Part shown: positions 1 to 12,129 of the stretch, piece after piece
Layout: every line of letters starts with the position of its first letter
Position numbering within the stretch: the first letter of the stretch is position 1
DNA from: Xiphias gladius
Lineage: Eukaryota; Chordata; Actinopteri; Istiophoriformes; Xiphiidae
DNA length: 64,000 nt
Assembly (NCBI RefSeq): GCF_016859285.1
Contig: NC_053414.1
Location: forward strand, 3,867,017-3,931,016
Direction: 5' to 3'
Translations under genes and position numbers: made by a program
Notes under the pieces: model-generated
Told to the model about the DNA's origin: nothing
Database searches by the model: none
Seen by the model: the letters and a program-made list of their open reading frames with translations, nothing else

Positions 1-564
1 AATCTGTCTAATGAGAGAAAGACCATCAGATTCATCGACAGTGAAAATAAAGGACAATAAAGGACAATAGACACTTGTTGGGCAGCTGAGAAAAGAAAAG
101 CAGGTGATACCTGATAGTCGCTTACTCTTTTTTCTTCCTTTCCTGGGACATCATTACTGGTATTACAGGCTCATTTGGTTTTAACAAAAAAAAAAAAAAG
201 AGAGAAAAAGAAAACCTTTGTTGTTGAGTTGTTGAGTGTCTCCCCCCCGAGAGCTGGTCTGCGGCTACAGGCCTTCTGACAGGTCACAGCAGGAGAAGCA
301 CAGGCGTAAATAACACAGCTGAAGAGGTAGAAGAGGAAGAGACAGAGGGCGATTCTGCCGCCTGAATCGAGGACGGTAACCATGACACAGCAGAAGAGTT
401 GCAGTCGCATGTTCGTGCTCGACCTGCCGGACCCCTGTTCTCAGACGGTCTGGTCATCAAGACCTCCGTCCTTCAACGCGCCGCTGCCAAAGTGTCCTCG
501 AGCAAGACGCCGAGTCACCGAAACACCCCACAGATATCTAGTTTTCAGTTTTTTATTAAAGAAA

Positions 565-890
565 AAAAAGGCTGTAATTTTGTAAAACAGCTGGACGTTG
601 TGCTTTTATCAAGCAAACATTAGGGAATAGTGCATGTGTCGGGGACTATTTTCAGTGGCGGATTAATCCACATTTGGTGCTCTAGTGAGTATCTGGGGCA
701 GCAGTACGATGTGTGTGTGTGTGTGTGTGTGTGTGGGACTGAGTCAAAATAAAGTACAGTGTGTGTGTTCTTGGTGATGAAGGAACATGTCATCCAGTGC
801 AACAGTGTGTGTTTTCAACGGTTTCTGGACAACACTGGAGCTCTACGGCTCGGAAGGGTTTGATACACACCCAGTACCTGTTGGTGGCAC
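565..890 (+). repeat. Unnamed dispersed repeat, copy A
   Basis: It shares an ordered set of blocks with copies near 23360 and 61985: taaaacagctgg, then ggggactattttcag, ggattaatccacatttggtg and a GT run. It ends with gactgagtc, a-taa-gtacagtgtgtgtgttc and ggtgatga-ggaac. This copy weakens after about 840. No protein frame was recognised and the family name is unknown to me. Confidence 0.7.
711..734. repeat. (GT)n microsatellite inside repeat copy A
   Basis: Twelve GT units at the same internal position as the GT run of the related copy near 62112. Confidence 0.9.
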
Positions 891-2039
891 AAAACATTCA
901 ACTCGGCGGCCGGGCCGTAAAAATGTACCGTGGTCAAAACAAACGATAAAGCCGCAATAATATCTCAGATACCGAAAAAAGGTTCCTTTAGATGTGGATA
1001 CATTTTACTCAGGAAATGTTTTGCCTGGAGAATATTTTGTCATTTTAGATGCTGATTTCCATCTGATTTCAGTCTGTCCATCACTTTAGTCCGGGAAAAA
1101 AAAAAAAAAAAAAATCTCTACAACTACCGGAGACATCTCGATGAAATGTCCCATTCCTGCTCCTCAGAGGACGAACCCTTCAGATTTTTCCTCCAGCGCC
1201 ACCGTCAGGACAAACTTGACATGTCTAGCTCCACCACCTACGGGACTAAGAACGGATAAATCGTGCAGATGTGGGTTCATGCTGTGGCTGTATTGAACGC
1301 TGCAGCCCCTAGGGGGCGCTAACAGGGCTTTGGACCGATAGTCTGTCGGTGTTCGGTACTACCGCTGACATTACTTGCTGCCCTAATCCAGGAGGGTCTT
1401 ATCATGACACAAATTTCATAAGAAATAAATGGCTGAGCTGAAAATGTCACACAGGATACTGTAACGATCAGTTTGAGGCATTGGTGCGGGAGCGTAGCAT
1501 TTATCATCCTATCATGAAGTATTCAGCACTGAGCTCAGGCTCTGCTGATTGACCTGAAGATTAGATAACACGGTGTCTCCCCGGCAGACGGCCCATTACC
1601 TAATAACACCATCAGCGGGACAATAGAGCAGAGGGGGAAAAGGAGGCATTTGCCTGCAGCTCGGGTTGCACCACTTTGTAGAAACTGAATCGTGGAGCAG
1701 CAGTCTCCTGGTGGGTGGGGGGTGCTGGATGGCCCAGGACCAGGAGGGAAGTCTTGTTCTTTCCTATTTTATATTGTGCCTTTGAATGGCTGTGGAAGCT
1801 GAGCCCATAGAGCCACGGGCCATTGATAAATATTTTTTAAAAGTTTATTGTTTATTTGGGTCCTCATCAGCTGTTGGCAGCTCTGTCATTTTAGCACAAG
1901 AGCAGCTACGTTACACTGAAGTTCTATTTTTCACTTTTCATTATTTTTATTATTTTTGATTGTCCTTTTTACCAAGTCAGCAACCACTCACACATCAGGT
2001 CAAACATCAAGGCCCAAAATTTTGACGGATGAAAAGTCG
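891..2039. other. Intergenic, no gene seen
   Basis: Apart from the repeat fragment at 1140-1250 and an A run near 1097-1113, I see nothing that can be assigned. Short open frames have no recognisable content. Confidence 0.5.
1140..1250 (+). repeat. Dispersed teleost repeat fragment
   Basis: Contains cctcagaggacgaacccttc and tcctccagcgccaccgtcag, blocks shared with the copies at 9090 and 55175. Confidence 0.45.
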
Positions 2040-2225
2040 TTAGGACTCACCCTCGGGGGACCGTGAATGTCTTTGCAAAAAATTTTGTTCCAGTCCGTCC
2101 AGTAGATGTTGAGATATTTCGCTGAATGAGTGAAAGTTTTTGACCAGCGGGTGCTGCAAGGTGAAAAGTCAGGGGACCATCAACGTCATAAGGGGTCATC
2201 TTCAAGGGGAACAGAATGTCAATGG
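2040..2225 (+). repeat. Dispersed teleost repeat fragment
   Basis: Contains ggactcaccctcgggggacc, ccagtagatgttgagatatt and a second ggggaccatcaacgtcat block. This matches the 5' half of a family I recognise from fish introns. Similar fragments occur near 1140-1230, 9090-9150 and 55175-55330. Confidence 0.5.
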
Positions 2226-2239
2226 CAATTCATCCAAGA

Positions 2240-2660
2240 GCTGTTGATATATATATTAGTCTGGAGCGAAGTGGCCAACAGGCACTTCCATCCATAGAGC
2301 CATGCTGCTAGCGAGGCTAAAAACAAAAACAGATTTTAAAAAGCTGCGATATTTTCAATAGTTCAACATCAGATCAAAAGACACCGACTCTGGAGCAACG
2401 TGTGGCTACAGATGCTGACCATAGTGGAGCGTCTAGCAGCTAGCGAGTCAGATATTTTCCTAAGCAGGTGGTGGAGGCCAAACCGGAGCTAAAAGGAGAG
2501 CGAATACTGGACTCAGGTGGACACAAACACCGCTCCAATGGGAGGGCCGTGTTGCTCTGTGTCTGCTGGATGTGGAAGAAGGCAGCTGGCTAAGCACATG
2601 TTAGCCATAGCTACTTTATGACATGTTTTCAGTGCTGTGTTTACAAGGCAATAAAACAAT
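2240..2660 (+). repeat. Dispersed teleost repeat (ggtggaggccaaa type)
   Basis: Contains ccatagagccatgctgctag, ggtggtggaggccaaaccgg, agctaaaaggagagcgaata and ctggac ... acacaaacaccgctccaat. A shorter related copy lies at 61300-61430. It is noncoding. Confidence 0.5.
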
Positions 2661-2888
2661 CAATACTGCTTCAGAAATGCACGATGCACAGACTGACTCT
2701 GTTATATGAAACCAATTAGCCACTGAGGTCGTAAAAGATAACAAAAATTAGGCTTTTTTCTTTCTTCCCCTGCCATTCGGTGTGTGACTGTTTCAAATTT
2801 CTTTGCATAAACTGGTGTTCGCTCTTTTGGACCTGAGTGCTCCTGGAAATGTTTGACACACAGCGGTGTATTGGTGGTGTGGTAATCT

Positions 2889-3460
2889 TTACAACACAGA
2901 GAACACCTGAAAGCGTCCTATTCCAGAGGATCTGTAGCTTTGAGAAACAGTAGAGGGGTTCTGGTTCGTGTACAGACTGGGTCTTGGTCGTGGTTTTGGA
3001 CGAGGTTTTGGACGAGGTATTGTGCCTCTCTGACACACAAATCCCGCTGCTTTCCCGGGCAGCAGGATAGGATGACAGAGGCGGGAAACCGGATCCAGCT
3101 GGGCGATTATCTGAGGTGTTTGTCCGACAGCTCGCCTGTTCAGCGGCCACGTGCTGCCAAACGAGATGCCCGTTGTTTCCATGGCGCCGTTGTTTGCGGC
3201 GTGGGGTGTGAAAGGCGGCAGGGTCACGGACTGAACTGAGCTCAGATGTTCACACATGGCAGAGAGCAAGGCGAAAACGTTTGGCTGACCCTGTAGAAGC
3301 GCCAGGTAACCCCGGGAAAGAAGTGTTTCGAGTGACGATGTTTCCGATGTGTCCGGCCGCATCGGAAATCGAGAGCCTCCTGTTTGGGCCTCGTTTGGTT
3401 GCGGTTGTGTTTCTATTGCACTCGGTTCATTGGCGCCGTTTGTTTTTCACGTAGAACAAA
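2889..3460. other. CpG-rich block with unrecognised open frames, no supported gene
   Basis: Open frames exist on both strands (157 aa on the minus strand at 2889-3362, 99 aa on the plus strand at 2940-3239). Neither shows a domain, homology or splice context that I recognise. The minus frame runs MRPDTSETSSLETLLSRGYL and later becomes a low-complexity PRPKP run. The CpG content could mark an unannotated promoter. I cannot support a gene. Confidence 0.25.
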
Positions 3461-3839
3461 AGCATTTAAGGAAAACTGAGCTACGTCACATGTCTTCTGT
3501 GTAACCATGTAGACATTCATCTGTATCGTACCAAACCGACTGGGATGCCCAGCAGACATTTGAATTTACCAGGTACCAGTACCAGTAAATACCTACTGGT
3601 TTGTATTTACTGGTACTGGGTTTAACTGGTACTTAAATGTAGGTACAACGTAGGCGCAGTATTTTGTATATAAAACTTCCCTTCTGTCTCCCAGTACTGT
3701 ATCATACAGGTACCTACATAGGCCCTATCATTACTATTAGCTCTGGTCCTGCTACCAGTAATGAAACGAGTCAGTGCGAGCACATGAAATCTGCAAGAAA
3801 AAGACAAAACAAAACACAAGTCCAGCAACACTCGCTCAG

Positions 3840-4120
3840 ACATCATGACAGAGTCGTTGCTGTCGTTACTGATGGAGGCTGCCGGTCGTCATGGTGACAA
3901 ACGAGCAACGCCGCTCAAACACACTGACCCTCCAGACCTCCAGCGGAGCTCAGCCGGCCGGCAGCCACTCCGAGCAGCTCCGGTGCGTGCGGGTCGCCGG
4001 GGCGTGTGTGTCCCATCGGCCGATGGGGATTCCGGTTTTTCCAGTCGGCCCCTCCCGGTTTAAACCGCAGCAGCTCCGAGTCCCGCTTTCAGTCTGAGCA
4101 GCGGCAGCAGCAGCGGCGCG
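3840..4120 (+). promoter_or_regulatory. mal: CpG-rich promoter / 5' UTR of mal
   Basis: This block directly upstream of the mal start codon is richer in CpG than its surroundings and ends in a short CAG-rich stretch (gcggcagcagcagcggcgcg) before the ATG. It probably holds the transcription start and 5' UTR. No convincing TATA box was seen, and the exact start site cannot be placed from sequence alone. Confidence 0.5.
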
Positions 4121-5709
4121 ATGGCCTCCAACACTGCCACCATGGGGAACCTCCCCAGCGGGATCGGAATATGCACGACCATCCCCGACATCCTCTACCT
4201 GCCCGAGCTGGTAAGAAACGGCAGCTGTCAGAGGTTTCTTACGCGGGAGGGACTTCTCTCTGTGAGATCCGTCTTCCTCCAGCTGCAGCTTTTACGCACA
4301 GACCAAAACCTCCTGCATCGCCGCGTTTTAGTTACCGAGCGATCTGGAGTCTGACCGGTGTGTAGCGTCGCACTAAAGACAAGAAGAAAACACTGTGTGA
4401 CAGACTTCAAAAAGTAAACGTGTTGCCATCTTGTTGGTGTTTGCTGTGCTTGTTCTCCTGGGGACAACAGAGCAGGGGGGAGAAGAACAAGCCGAAATCA
4501 GGCAGAAATACAGATGAACTTTAAATGATTTTCTATACTCAAGAGGAGAAGAGTGAGTTTTTACTCCAGTGGCGATATCCGGTCTGATTCTGGTTTTTAT
4601 TTCGTGTGATAGGGGCCCAAGAGAACAAGTGGGATTGTTTCACCACATTTCCCTTCTTGGTTTAAGCAAAATACGTTTTAAAGAGAGAAATTGACCTGGA
4701 TTGACTTGTCCTGCAGGTTAGTTCCAGCTGTGTGTTACTCAGCCATGTGCTGCTGCTGTAGTGAGTCCAGCATCGGTGACGTTTGGACAGAAAAAACAAG
4801 ATGAACCTGCAGCAGTTTACTGCTTTGGCCCGAATCACTGAGCTGTCAAATCTTCTGTCATTTGTCTTTAAGGGAATCTGAGTTTATGGATCAAACTTTG
4901 GTCCCTAACTCAAACTTCACCCTGTTTCTGACACTGAAAGGTCGAAAACATTTAGACTTTTTTTCTTTTTTCAACCAACATCAGTGTTTGTGATGACACC
5001 GATCAATGAAATGAACATTTCTGGGCATTTTTTGTTAAAGGAACAATCTGTCAAACTTTGTTCACACGTGAACAAAAGCGATTCTGATGCCTTTTAAGAT
5101 CCTGATAACATCTGCAGTGTTTATGAACAGAGTGGGAAAACAGGGTCGTATTTTCAGTTGTGATCCACTGGTGCAGAAATTTTATTTACGTTTTTTCATA
5201 TATATCAAAATAAGTAAACAAGTGTGTGAAGCAAGTCAAACGGTGAAGCCTCAACTTATCCAGAATAAGTTGATCTAACTTTAACTCCCAAAACCGCACA
5301 ACTTTGTCACAGTTTTACAAAAAAATGGTGTTTTTAGTTTTGTTTGTAAAAAGTAGGACCGTCGCTTTTTGTAGGACACGACATGAAAAATGAGGGTTTC
5401 CCATGTCTGAGTCGGGCCACGTGCTGCCGACACTCAGCCGCAGAACACCTGGCATTTATGTTCGTGTGAGCGTGTTGGGAGGAGCGCAACCGCCCGGCTT
5501 GGGCAGTATTACAAAGTAAATGCTCAGTATGTGTGTAAGGAGGTCAGGGGTCAGAGGTCACCGCCACCAGACGCAGATGTTGACGGAGGAGAGATCAGAT
5601 GAAGCTTCGGGCTGATATGAAGAGGAGACATTAACGTCACAACGCCCGACGGATGTCAGCGCGGTCTGAACAGAGGAGGAATGCTGCAGGCCTCTTCACA
5701 GGAACCCAT

Positions 5710-5760
<51 letters not shown>

Positions 5761-8700
5761 GAGAGTGTGTGTGATGAGTCTGACTGGGACGGCAGCAGGT
5801 GGAGGAGGATGGAGGCTCCATGAATAATGCAGCCTGTCAATCATCAGAGGTGTGGAGTGGACAAAGGCAGGACTGAATATCTTTGGCTGTGGGACTGTTG
5901 TTCAGACAAAACAAGACAAGTCGTCACTTTTGACATTTTTTAGACGAAACGATTGATCAGGTTATCGAGACAATAATCGATAACGAGAACAATCCTCAGC
6001 TGCAGTCCTTGTGCGGTAAAATAGGCGGAGTAATAAGTTTGATTGTCGGCGGGCGAGGTGGCGATCAGCCGCGTCAGGGTCCTGTCTCACGTGTCTCTGG
6101 TCTTCCCGCAGATCTTCGGTGGCCTGGTGTGGATCCTGGTGGCGTGCACGCTGGTGGTGCCCCAGAACCCTCAGGGCTGGGTCATGTTCGTCTCCGTCTT
6201 CTGCTTCATCATGACCTTCATCTGGATGGTGGTGTTCGCCTGTGGGGGGCATCACAACAAAGGCAGCTGGGCTGCAGCAGTAAGTCCCTCCACGCATTTA
6301 AAAACCCCACTCACCACTAACCTCAGCTCAGTTCCGGTTCAGCAAAAATCCCGGACCCCCGGCTCCTGCTCGTCGCCCCCAACTGATCCCCCATCAGTTT
6401 GTAGGCCGATCGTTCAGTGGAAGAAGTATCCCCATCTTTTAAGGAAAACTAAAAGTATTTTATATACCGGTCACGTGTTTTATGTGTAAAATCTAAATCT
6501 GCAGAGTAACTAGTAACTGTATATGTCTGGCAAAAGTAGTGGAGTAAAAAGTAGAACATTTACCTCTGTGTTGTAGTGGAAGTAAGAAAATACGAAATAC
6601 TCAGTACGAGCAGTACAAGTACCCCAAAAAAACCAAGTCCAGCACTTGAGGAAGTCATTTCCTTCCTTCAGGCCGTCGTTCGCTTCAGGTCATTCCTGTA
6701 GAGCGAAGTGAGGTCTGGACCCAAAAGCACGACTCACACACGACTTAAAACCAAACTTTATTCGTCTGCTTCAACTGGACAGACGCCGTGCAGATGAAGA
6801 CCAGTTTAAACCCTGGATCTTCGTTTACCGTCTCGCGGTTTGACCGGTTGTGGGGTTCGATTTGACTCCATCAACAGATGGATCACAAACCGGGGTGGGC
6901 TAGTTTTAATGTTATGACATGGCTATTTTCCGTGTTGTGTCTTGACTGCGACTGTGCCGTTCAAAAAGCATAAAATTGCACCTCGCCGCAGAATATTTAG
7001 TCTGCATCTCCCAGCCAGCTGTGGCTCCACAGTTCTTCTTCTCCTCCTTTTTCTAGTAGAAGTGCCTTTATTTGTTTAAGCAACAGGACGCAGTCGTCTA
7101 GTTTGAATAAGCTCCGCCGGGATCTTCGGTGGGCAAATTTGCTGTTCACATCCAGCGTGATCTGCTACTCGAACCCTCCAGTCTGAGCAGAGAATCGACG
7201 CTTGGCGATGCAGGACAGTGTTGACGCCAGAGGAGAAATTGTTAGCTCCTGAAACGCCACAGAATTTCTCCAAATTAAAACCCTGAAGACAAAAACAATC
7301 AGTGAATATAAAGGCTGTAAAAGAGACAAAGTGAATTTGGTTCTTGCTTCTCAATTCTCAGATAATGGAGCATCTCAAACGCGCCAAAATAAAACTAAAG
7401 CTAACTAAACCTTCACTGTGATAAAGTTTTCCTCTTTTATTTACTTTTACAACCGATTTCCTTCAGAGTCTCCAACCAAATTTGTGCACGAAACACGAAA
7501 CCATGACGCACAGTTTCTAACAGGATTGTGCAACAGTTTGTTTTGACTCCAGGCAAGAGCAGACAGCGTTTGTCTTGTTCACCACATAACTGTCACTGGC
7601 ATCACACCAGAGAGAGTTTCTCATGCTCCGTTTCCTCATTTTCCTTCTCCGCCTTCTTCTTCCTCCTCTGCCAGGACTTTGCGTATCACGGCATCGCTGC
7701 CTTCTTCTACCTCAGTGCGTCAGTGGCTTTGGCCAAAGTGACCCTGGAGATGAAGGATGGACCCGAGTTCCAAAACTACCAGCTGGACATCTCTGCAGTG
7801 GTGAGTCGGGCTGTTTCACGTCCAGCGGGCGGTGGAATGGACGATTATCAACCTCAAAAAAAACCCAAAAAAACCCCATAAAACCCACACAGAGACCTGA
7901 ACCTGAAACAGGACGAGAGGCCTGAATGTGTCTAGAGGAACTCACTGGTTGGGAGATCGTCTGAAACTCCCATCGGTCAGTTCATGGTACCATTACAGAT
8001 GTTTCTCCCTATGAACAGTGGCACCGGTCGACGTTTTTCTCTGGTAGCAGATTCATTCTGTAGAAACAGGCCTGTAGTCAAACTCACACAATACAACACT
8101 CTTAAAGGAACAGCGGGACATTCTGGGTCTTTCCTGCTGAGAGCTGGACGTCCGCTTTGATACCACTCTCGTGTCTGTGCCGTAGATATGAAGCTACAGT
8201 CAGCAGCTGGTTAGCGTAGCTCAGCATAAAGACTGGAGACAGATGGAAACAGCTAGCCAGGCTGTGACAATAGGTAACCGAATCCACCAACCAGACCATC
8301 AAAAGCTCACTGATTGACACGTTGTATGTCACAAGCACATCGTGGTTTTCCTTTTCAGTCCAGTTGGAACCAGTTGTCAGATGAGGCGGCCTTTAAAAAG
8401 GGGCTTCTGAGTATTAACTAATTAATCAAGATCATTTATAAGCCGTTGATGACGTTGAGGAGGAAGATCCTCCTCCACCACGACACTCGCTTTGTCTTTT
8501 TAGCTCTTTGATTCATTAGTGAGACCTCTCCCGAAATCCAGTTCGACAGCCTTTTGACTCACTATTAGATAGTGAAAAACAACGGGAACCTTCATTAATG
8601 TCGTTATATCATTAATAAAGGGTCAATGATGAACGTTTCTCCCTTTTTAATATCAGTCACCTGCAGTTATACACGTGAATAGCTCATTATTTAAGGATTT

Positions 8701-9280
8701 TTATAGTAATCCATCAAATCTGTAGTTACGACTACTGAACTGCAGAAGCTGCTGTGCTGAAACACGCTCCTAAAACACACATATTCAAAGAAACGCTCAG
8801 CAAACTGGCAGCCATGATGGTTGCGGCGATGACTCTTTGTAGTCTTTTTGTGTGTCTGAGTAGTTTTGCATCTCTTCAAGCGACGCTCTGCCGGCGAAGC
8901 GCAGGTGCTGCAGCTGAACCGCACTGGACGGAGAAAATAGCTAAAACTTAAATCTCTGAGCTTCTGGCATGCATCTGAACACACCGCGGGGGGAGGTGTA
9001 ATCATCATCCCCCGTTAATGGGCTAAAACATGCTCAAGCACTGGTGGTGTTGCTGGGATTCCACTGGCCAGCCCTCTAGGGGCCATGCCGTAGATACTCA
9101 TGGTCCTCAGAGGACGAATCCTGATGATTTCGGCGACCTCCTGACCTCTCCTCAGTCGCCGCCACGCACTCGCATTCTCCGCTGAGGTTCTCTTTGTCTC
9201 CGCAGGTCTTCTCGTACGTGGCGACTTTCCTCTACTTCATCCACACCATCCTGTCTGCCATCCGATGGAAGTCTTTCTAG
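4121..9280 (+). CDS. mal: MAL, four-transmembrane MARVEL-domain proteolipid
   Basis: The coding exons are 4121-4210, 6112-6279, 7675-7800 and 9206-9280. All junctions are GT-AG and in phase 0, giving 152 aa; human MAL is 153 aa as I recall it. The start ATG sits in a good context (GCGCGATGG) and the protein begins MASNTATMGNLPSG. Four hydrophobic segments fit a MARVEL tetraspan: about residues 31-47 (IFGGLVWILVAC), 51-73 (GWVMFVSVFCF), 90-106 (YHGIAAFFYLSAS) and 128-147 (VVFSYVATFLYFIHT). The C-terminus is IRWKSF, close to the MAL ending RWKS, which argues for MAL over MAL2 or MALL. Known family role: a raft-associated integral membrane protein in myelin, T cells and apical transport carriers. 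The protein call is strong. The teleost paralogue suffix and the transcript ends are not determined. Confidence 0.93.
5716..5757. repeat. (CA)n microsatellite in mal intron 1
   Basis: About 20 CA units; reading through them creates spurious Cys-Val frames on the minus strand. Confidence 0.95.
6425..6665 (+). repeat. Dispersed repeat of the aagtactt type, in mal intron 2
   Basis: Contains gtggaagaagtatcccc, gtagtggagtaaaaagtag and the ending cagtacaagtaccccaaaaa. Related fragments lie near 9770, 15730, 36150 and 38090. Confidence 0.55.
8105..8340 (+). repeat. Dispersed teleost repeat (ttagcttagcataaagactgga type)
   Basis: Contains aaaggaacagcgggacattc, gataccactctcgtgtctgt, gcgtagctcagcataaagac and agctcactgattgacacgtt. 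I recognise this family from many fish introns. Other copies lie at 44370 and 48590. It sits in mal intron 3. Confidence 0.6.
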
Positions 9281-9769
9281 AGGTTCCCTCCCGGCAGAGC
9301 CTCGTGGGCGGCGCCGGGGCGGAACTGAGATCTGTTCGTCCTCAAAGCTCGTACATAAAGCCGTGGCGCGCCGACACGAGGGGAGGGCTGCCGGGCTGTG
9401 GCGCGTCTGATTTTCTCTCTGGCGGGGGAAGGAAACCGCGGAGCAACACCCGGGGCACCGCAGCGGAGCGATTTCAGAGATCTGAAGCGACGAACGACAC
9501 CCGAGCGGCTTCGCTCTCCCGCAGAAGACTTCCAGGCAACAAACCTACAGACCACAGTGTCACTGCTTACGTTACCCACAGCAACTGTTTCTAACGAAGC
9601 TGTCAATGCTGACGTGGATGTGATGGACAGGACAAGAGAACGTGTCCACCTGTTCTCAGGTATAATCCAGTTTGTTCAAGCTCATAAACAAGCGTCTAGA
9701 CTAAGGACCTTCAAATAACGTAGACTGTTATCATTAAATTCACTAAGAGTGTGAATTATACTGTAGTTA

Positions 9770-9965
9770 AAGTAGTTGAAGAAGTGCTGAGATCCCCCAC
9801 AGGAGTGAAAGTACCAATACCACAACGGAAAAATACTCAATCACGAGCAGAAGTCCCGCATTTAAATTCCTACTAAAGTAAAAGTGCATTATTATGGGCA
9901 AATTGTACTTTGTCAGCATTTTGTCTGCAGCGTTTTACTCCTGCAGCTGCTCCAGGTGGAGCTGT
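9770..9965 (+). repeat. Dispersed repeat of the aagtactt type
   Basis: Contains gaagaagtgctgagatcccc, gtaaaagtgcattattatg and the ending ttttactcctgcagctgc. It lies downstream of mal. Confidence 0.5.
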
Positions 9966-10293
9966 TGGTTACACTTTACTTACAGTGAGATAGTGGTAGT
10001 CAGTGGTTCCTGGTAGGGGGGGTCGGCCCCCCCCAGAGGAGACCACGGGATAAACCTGAGGGGTCTCTGCTATGTGTTGCCTTTAATACGAAGGTTTAGT
10101 TTGGTATTCTCGCTTCACTTCTGGCTGATTAAAGAAAGGCTCTAACGTGGCTGCTTTTATACTTTTATAAGCTTCTTAGATTAAAATAGATTGGAAAAAC
10201 ATCGAAAAAGAGGTCGATATGCGTGGGGCGCGCCCTGCACCTGAAGCAAAAACATTTGGAGGATGATGATGGAAAGAAAGAAAAAAGAACGGG

Positions 10294-10298
<5 letters not shown>

Positions 10299-10330
<32 letters not shown>

Positions 10331-10351
10331 TTTTTTTTTTTTTTTTTTTAA

Positions 10352-10385
<34 letters not shown>

Positions 10386-10423
10386 AACTGATTTGAATTA
10401 AAGTGATTTGTTTCATGAACATT

Positions 10424-10458
<35 letters not shown>

Positions 10459-10564
10459 TTGAACTGACGGAGACGGACTGTGCTGTGGGCAACAACACAC
10501 TGATGTGTATCCAGTGTGTCAGTGTGTGCACCGAGAGAGAGTCTCCTCTCCTCCTCGAAACTGG

Positions 10565-10594
<30 letters not shown>
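10299..10594. repeat. Cluster of long homopolymer T and A tracts
   Basis: T runs lie at about 10299-10324, 10327-10349, 10353-10378 and 10427-10455, with an A run at about 10566-10594. The short spacers between the first three (ac, aac) suggest slippage or tandem duplication of a T-tail unit. The T and A runs face each other around ~110 bases of unique sequence and could pair. Confidence 0.9.
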
Positions 10595-10595
<1 letters not shown>

Positions 10596-10829
10596 CCGCC
10601 GCGCCTGCACCGCCTGCTGACTGAGCATTTTAAACACGCCGATATCACAAATTTTTTACTTTTTTTTTCGTCTACCAGTTACAGCTTCAGTAGCGCGGCA
10701 GGCAGCATGCCACTCCATGGTATGGGGGGTGTGTGTGTGTGTGTGTGGGGGGGCGAGGACTGGTGACAGTTGTGAATGTTTCATCAGCAGTGACATCAGG
10801 TGAAGCAGGGAGGTTCACACACCACTGAC

Positions 10830-10831
<2 letters not shown>

Positions 10832-10888
<57 letters not shown>
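10832..10888. repeat. (GT)n microsatellite
   Basis: About 28 uninterrupted GT units in the mal-lgalsl intergenic region. Confidence 0.95.
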
Positions 10889-10889
<1 letters not shown>

Positions 10890-11040
10890 AGGGTTAAACT
10901 GTCCACGGACACTGGTGGAGGAACAATGTCCAAATATTCAGAACTGCTTTTCCCCCCCAGCAGCACTGAGAGCTCAGATCAGGGACATGAAACCAGGTTT
11001 TTAATGGAGTATGGCAGGGAGTAAATACAGGGCAGGCTGC

Positions 11041-11071
<31 letters not shown>

Positions 11072-11089
11072 ACACACACACACACACAC
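11041..11089. repeat. (CA)n microsatellite with one interruption
   Basis: About 24 CA units broken once by CAGA. It lies 150 bases from a GT array of opposite sense, so the two could pair as a large stem. Confidence 0.95.
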
Positions 11090-11989
11090 GAGTGTGTGAG
11101 GCTGATCGGGCAGTGAACTGTAGCTGTGATGTATAATTGATGAGGGAGGGCAGCAGGTGATAATCGCGGCGCATCTCCATGACACCGAAGAAGATGGCAG
11201 CTCCGTGAGGCTGCAGCCGCCTGACTGACGACGACCTTCACCACGACCACAGACGACAAACACCTGACACGCTTTACGTCTGTTCCTTCCGGGGCTGTTT
11301 CCCCTGGTTTGGGCCCTTTTAGCTCCAGTGAAGCGAAATGTGACAGTGATGTTTTAGGCACCAGCGATCTTCCTTCTTTGTTTCAACGGTTTGTGTTTGT
11401 CCCTTTTCCTGTTTCCGGTTCTTTTTCTTTTGCAACTTTACTTATTTTTGATGTCCTGAGGCTAAAGAGGCTAAAAAGTGGGTTAACATGGGCAACACAG
11501 TTCTTGTACAGGAACGGGGTCTTTCAATGACAAATGTAATGAGTTACACCTTATTGGTACATATATATATGTATATACATACATATATATGTAGTCCATT
11601 TTTTTTACAGTACTTTACGTATTGTTCCTAGTCTTAGTCTTAGGATAAAGCAGATTTACCCGTATGGTTTATTTCCTTGACAGCTGCTGTCCGGTCCTCA
11701 TTTGTTGGACGGTTTGTCCGAGGACGTTTCCAATGTGTTCGGATTTCGCTCTGCAGCCAAACGATCTCGTATTTCAAGTAGATTTTCATGCCGAGCCGCC
11801 AGTTTATCCAGGGGTTTTTTTTCCTCAGGTACAATGTGACAAAAGAGTGATCAAGTTCTTCATCCAAATATTTAAATTCTGTCTTTAGCAATGTCTTGCA
11901 GACATGAGAACGTTACAAGGGCGAGCAACCCTGCCTCCAGCATTGATTTTGTCCCTGGAGACCCCTGCTTTTAGAACTTAACCGTGGCA

Positions 11990-12125
11990 TCGCCCCCCCG
12001 CACCAGGCCAGCTCCATAAAGAACCCTTGTTTTCCCTGGTTGATGTGGAAGAACTCGACTGGCCTGCAGAGAGCCCTGACCTCAGCCTAACACCTTTGGG
12101 CTGCAGCAAAATCCTCCAAGTAGAA
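11990..12125 (+). mobile_element. Tc1-like transposon relic, transposase C-terminal fragment
   Basis: Contains gccagctccataaagaaccc, gatgtggaagaactcgactg and gcagagagccctgacctcag, then acacctttgggctgcag. This corresponds to the ...P-x-x-PDL-P-x-EHLW-type catalytic C-terminal region of fish Tc1 transposases. The frame is broken and no terminal inverted repeats were found. Confidence 0.6.
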
Positions 12126-12129
12126 ACGA

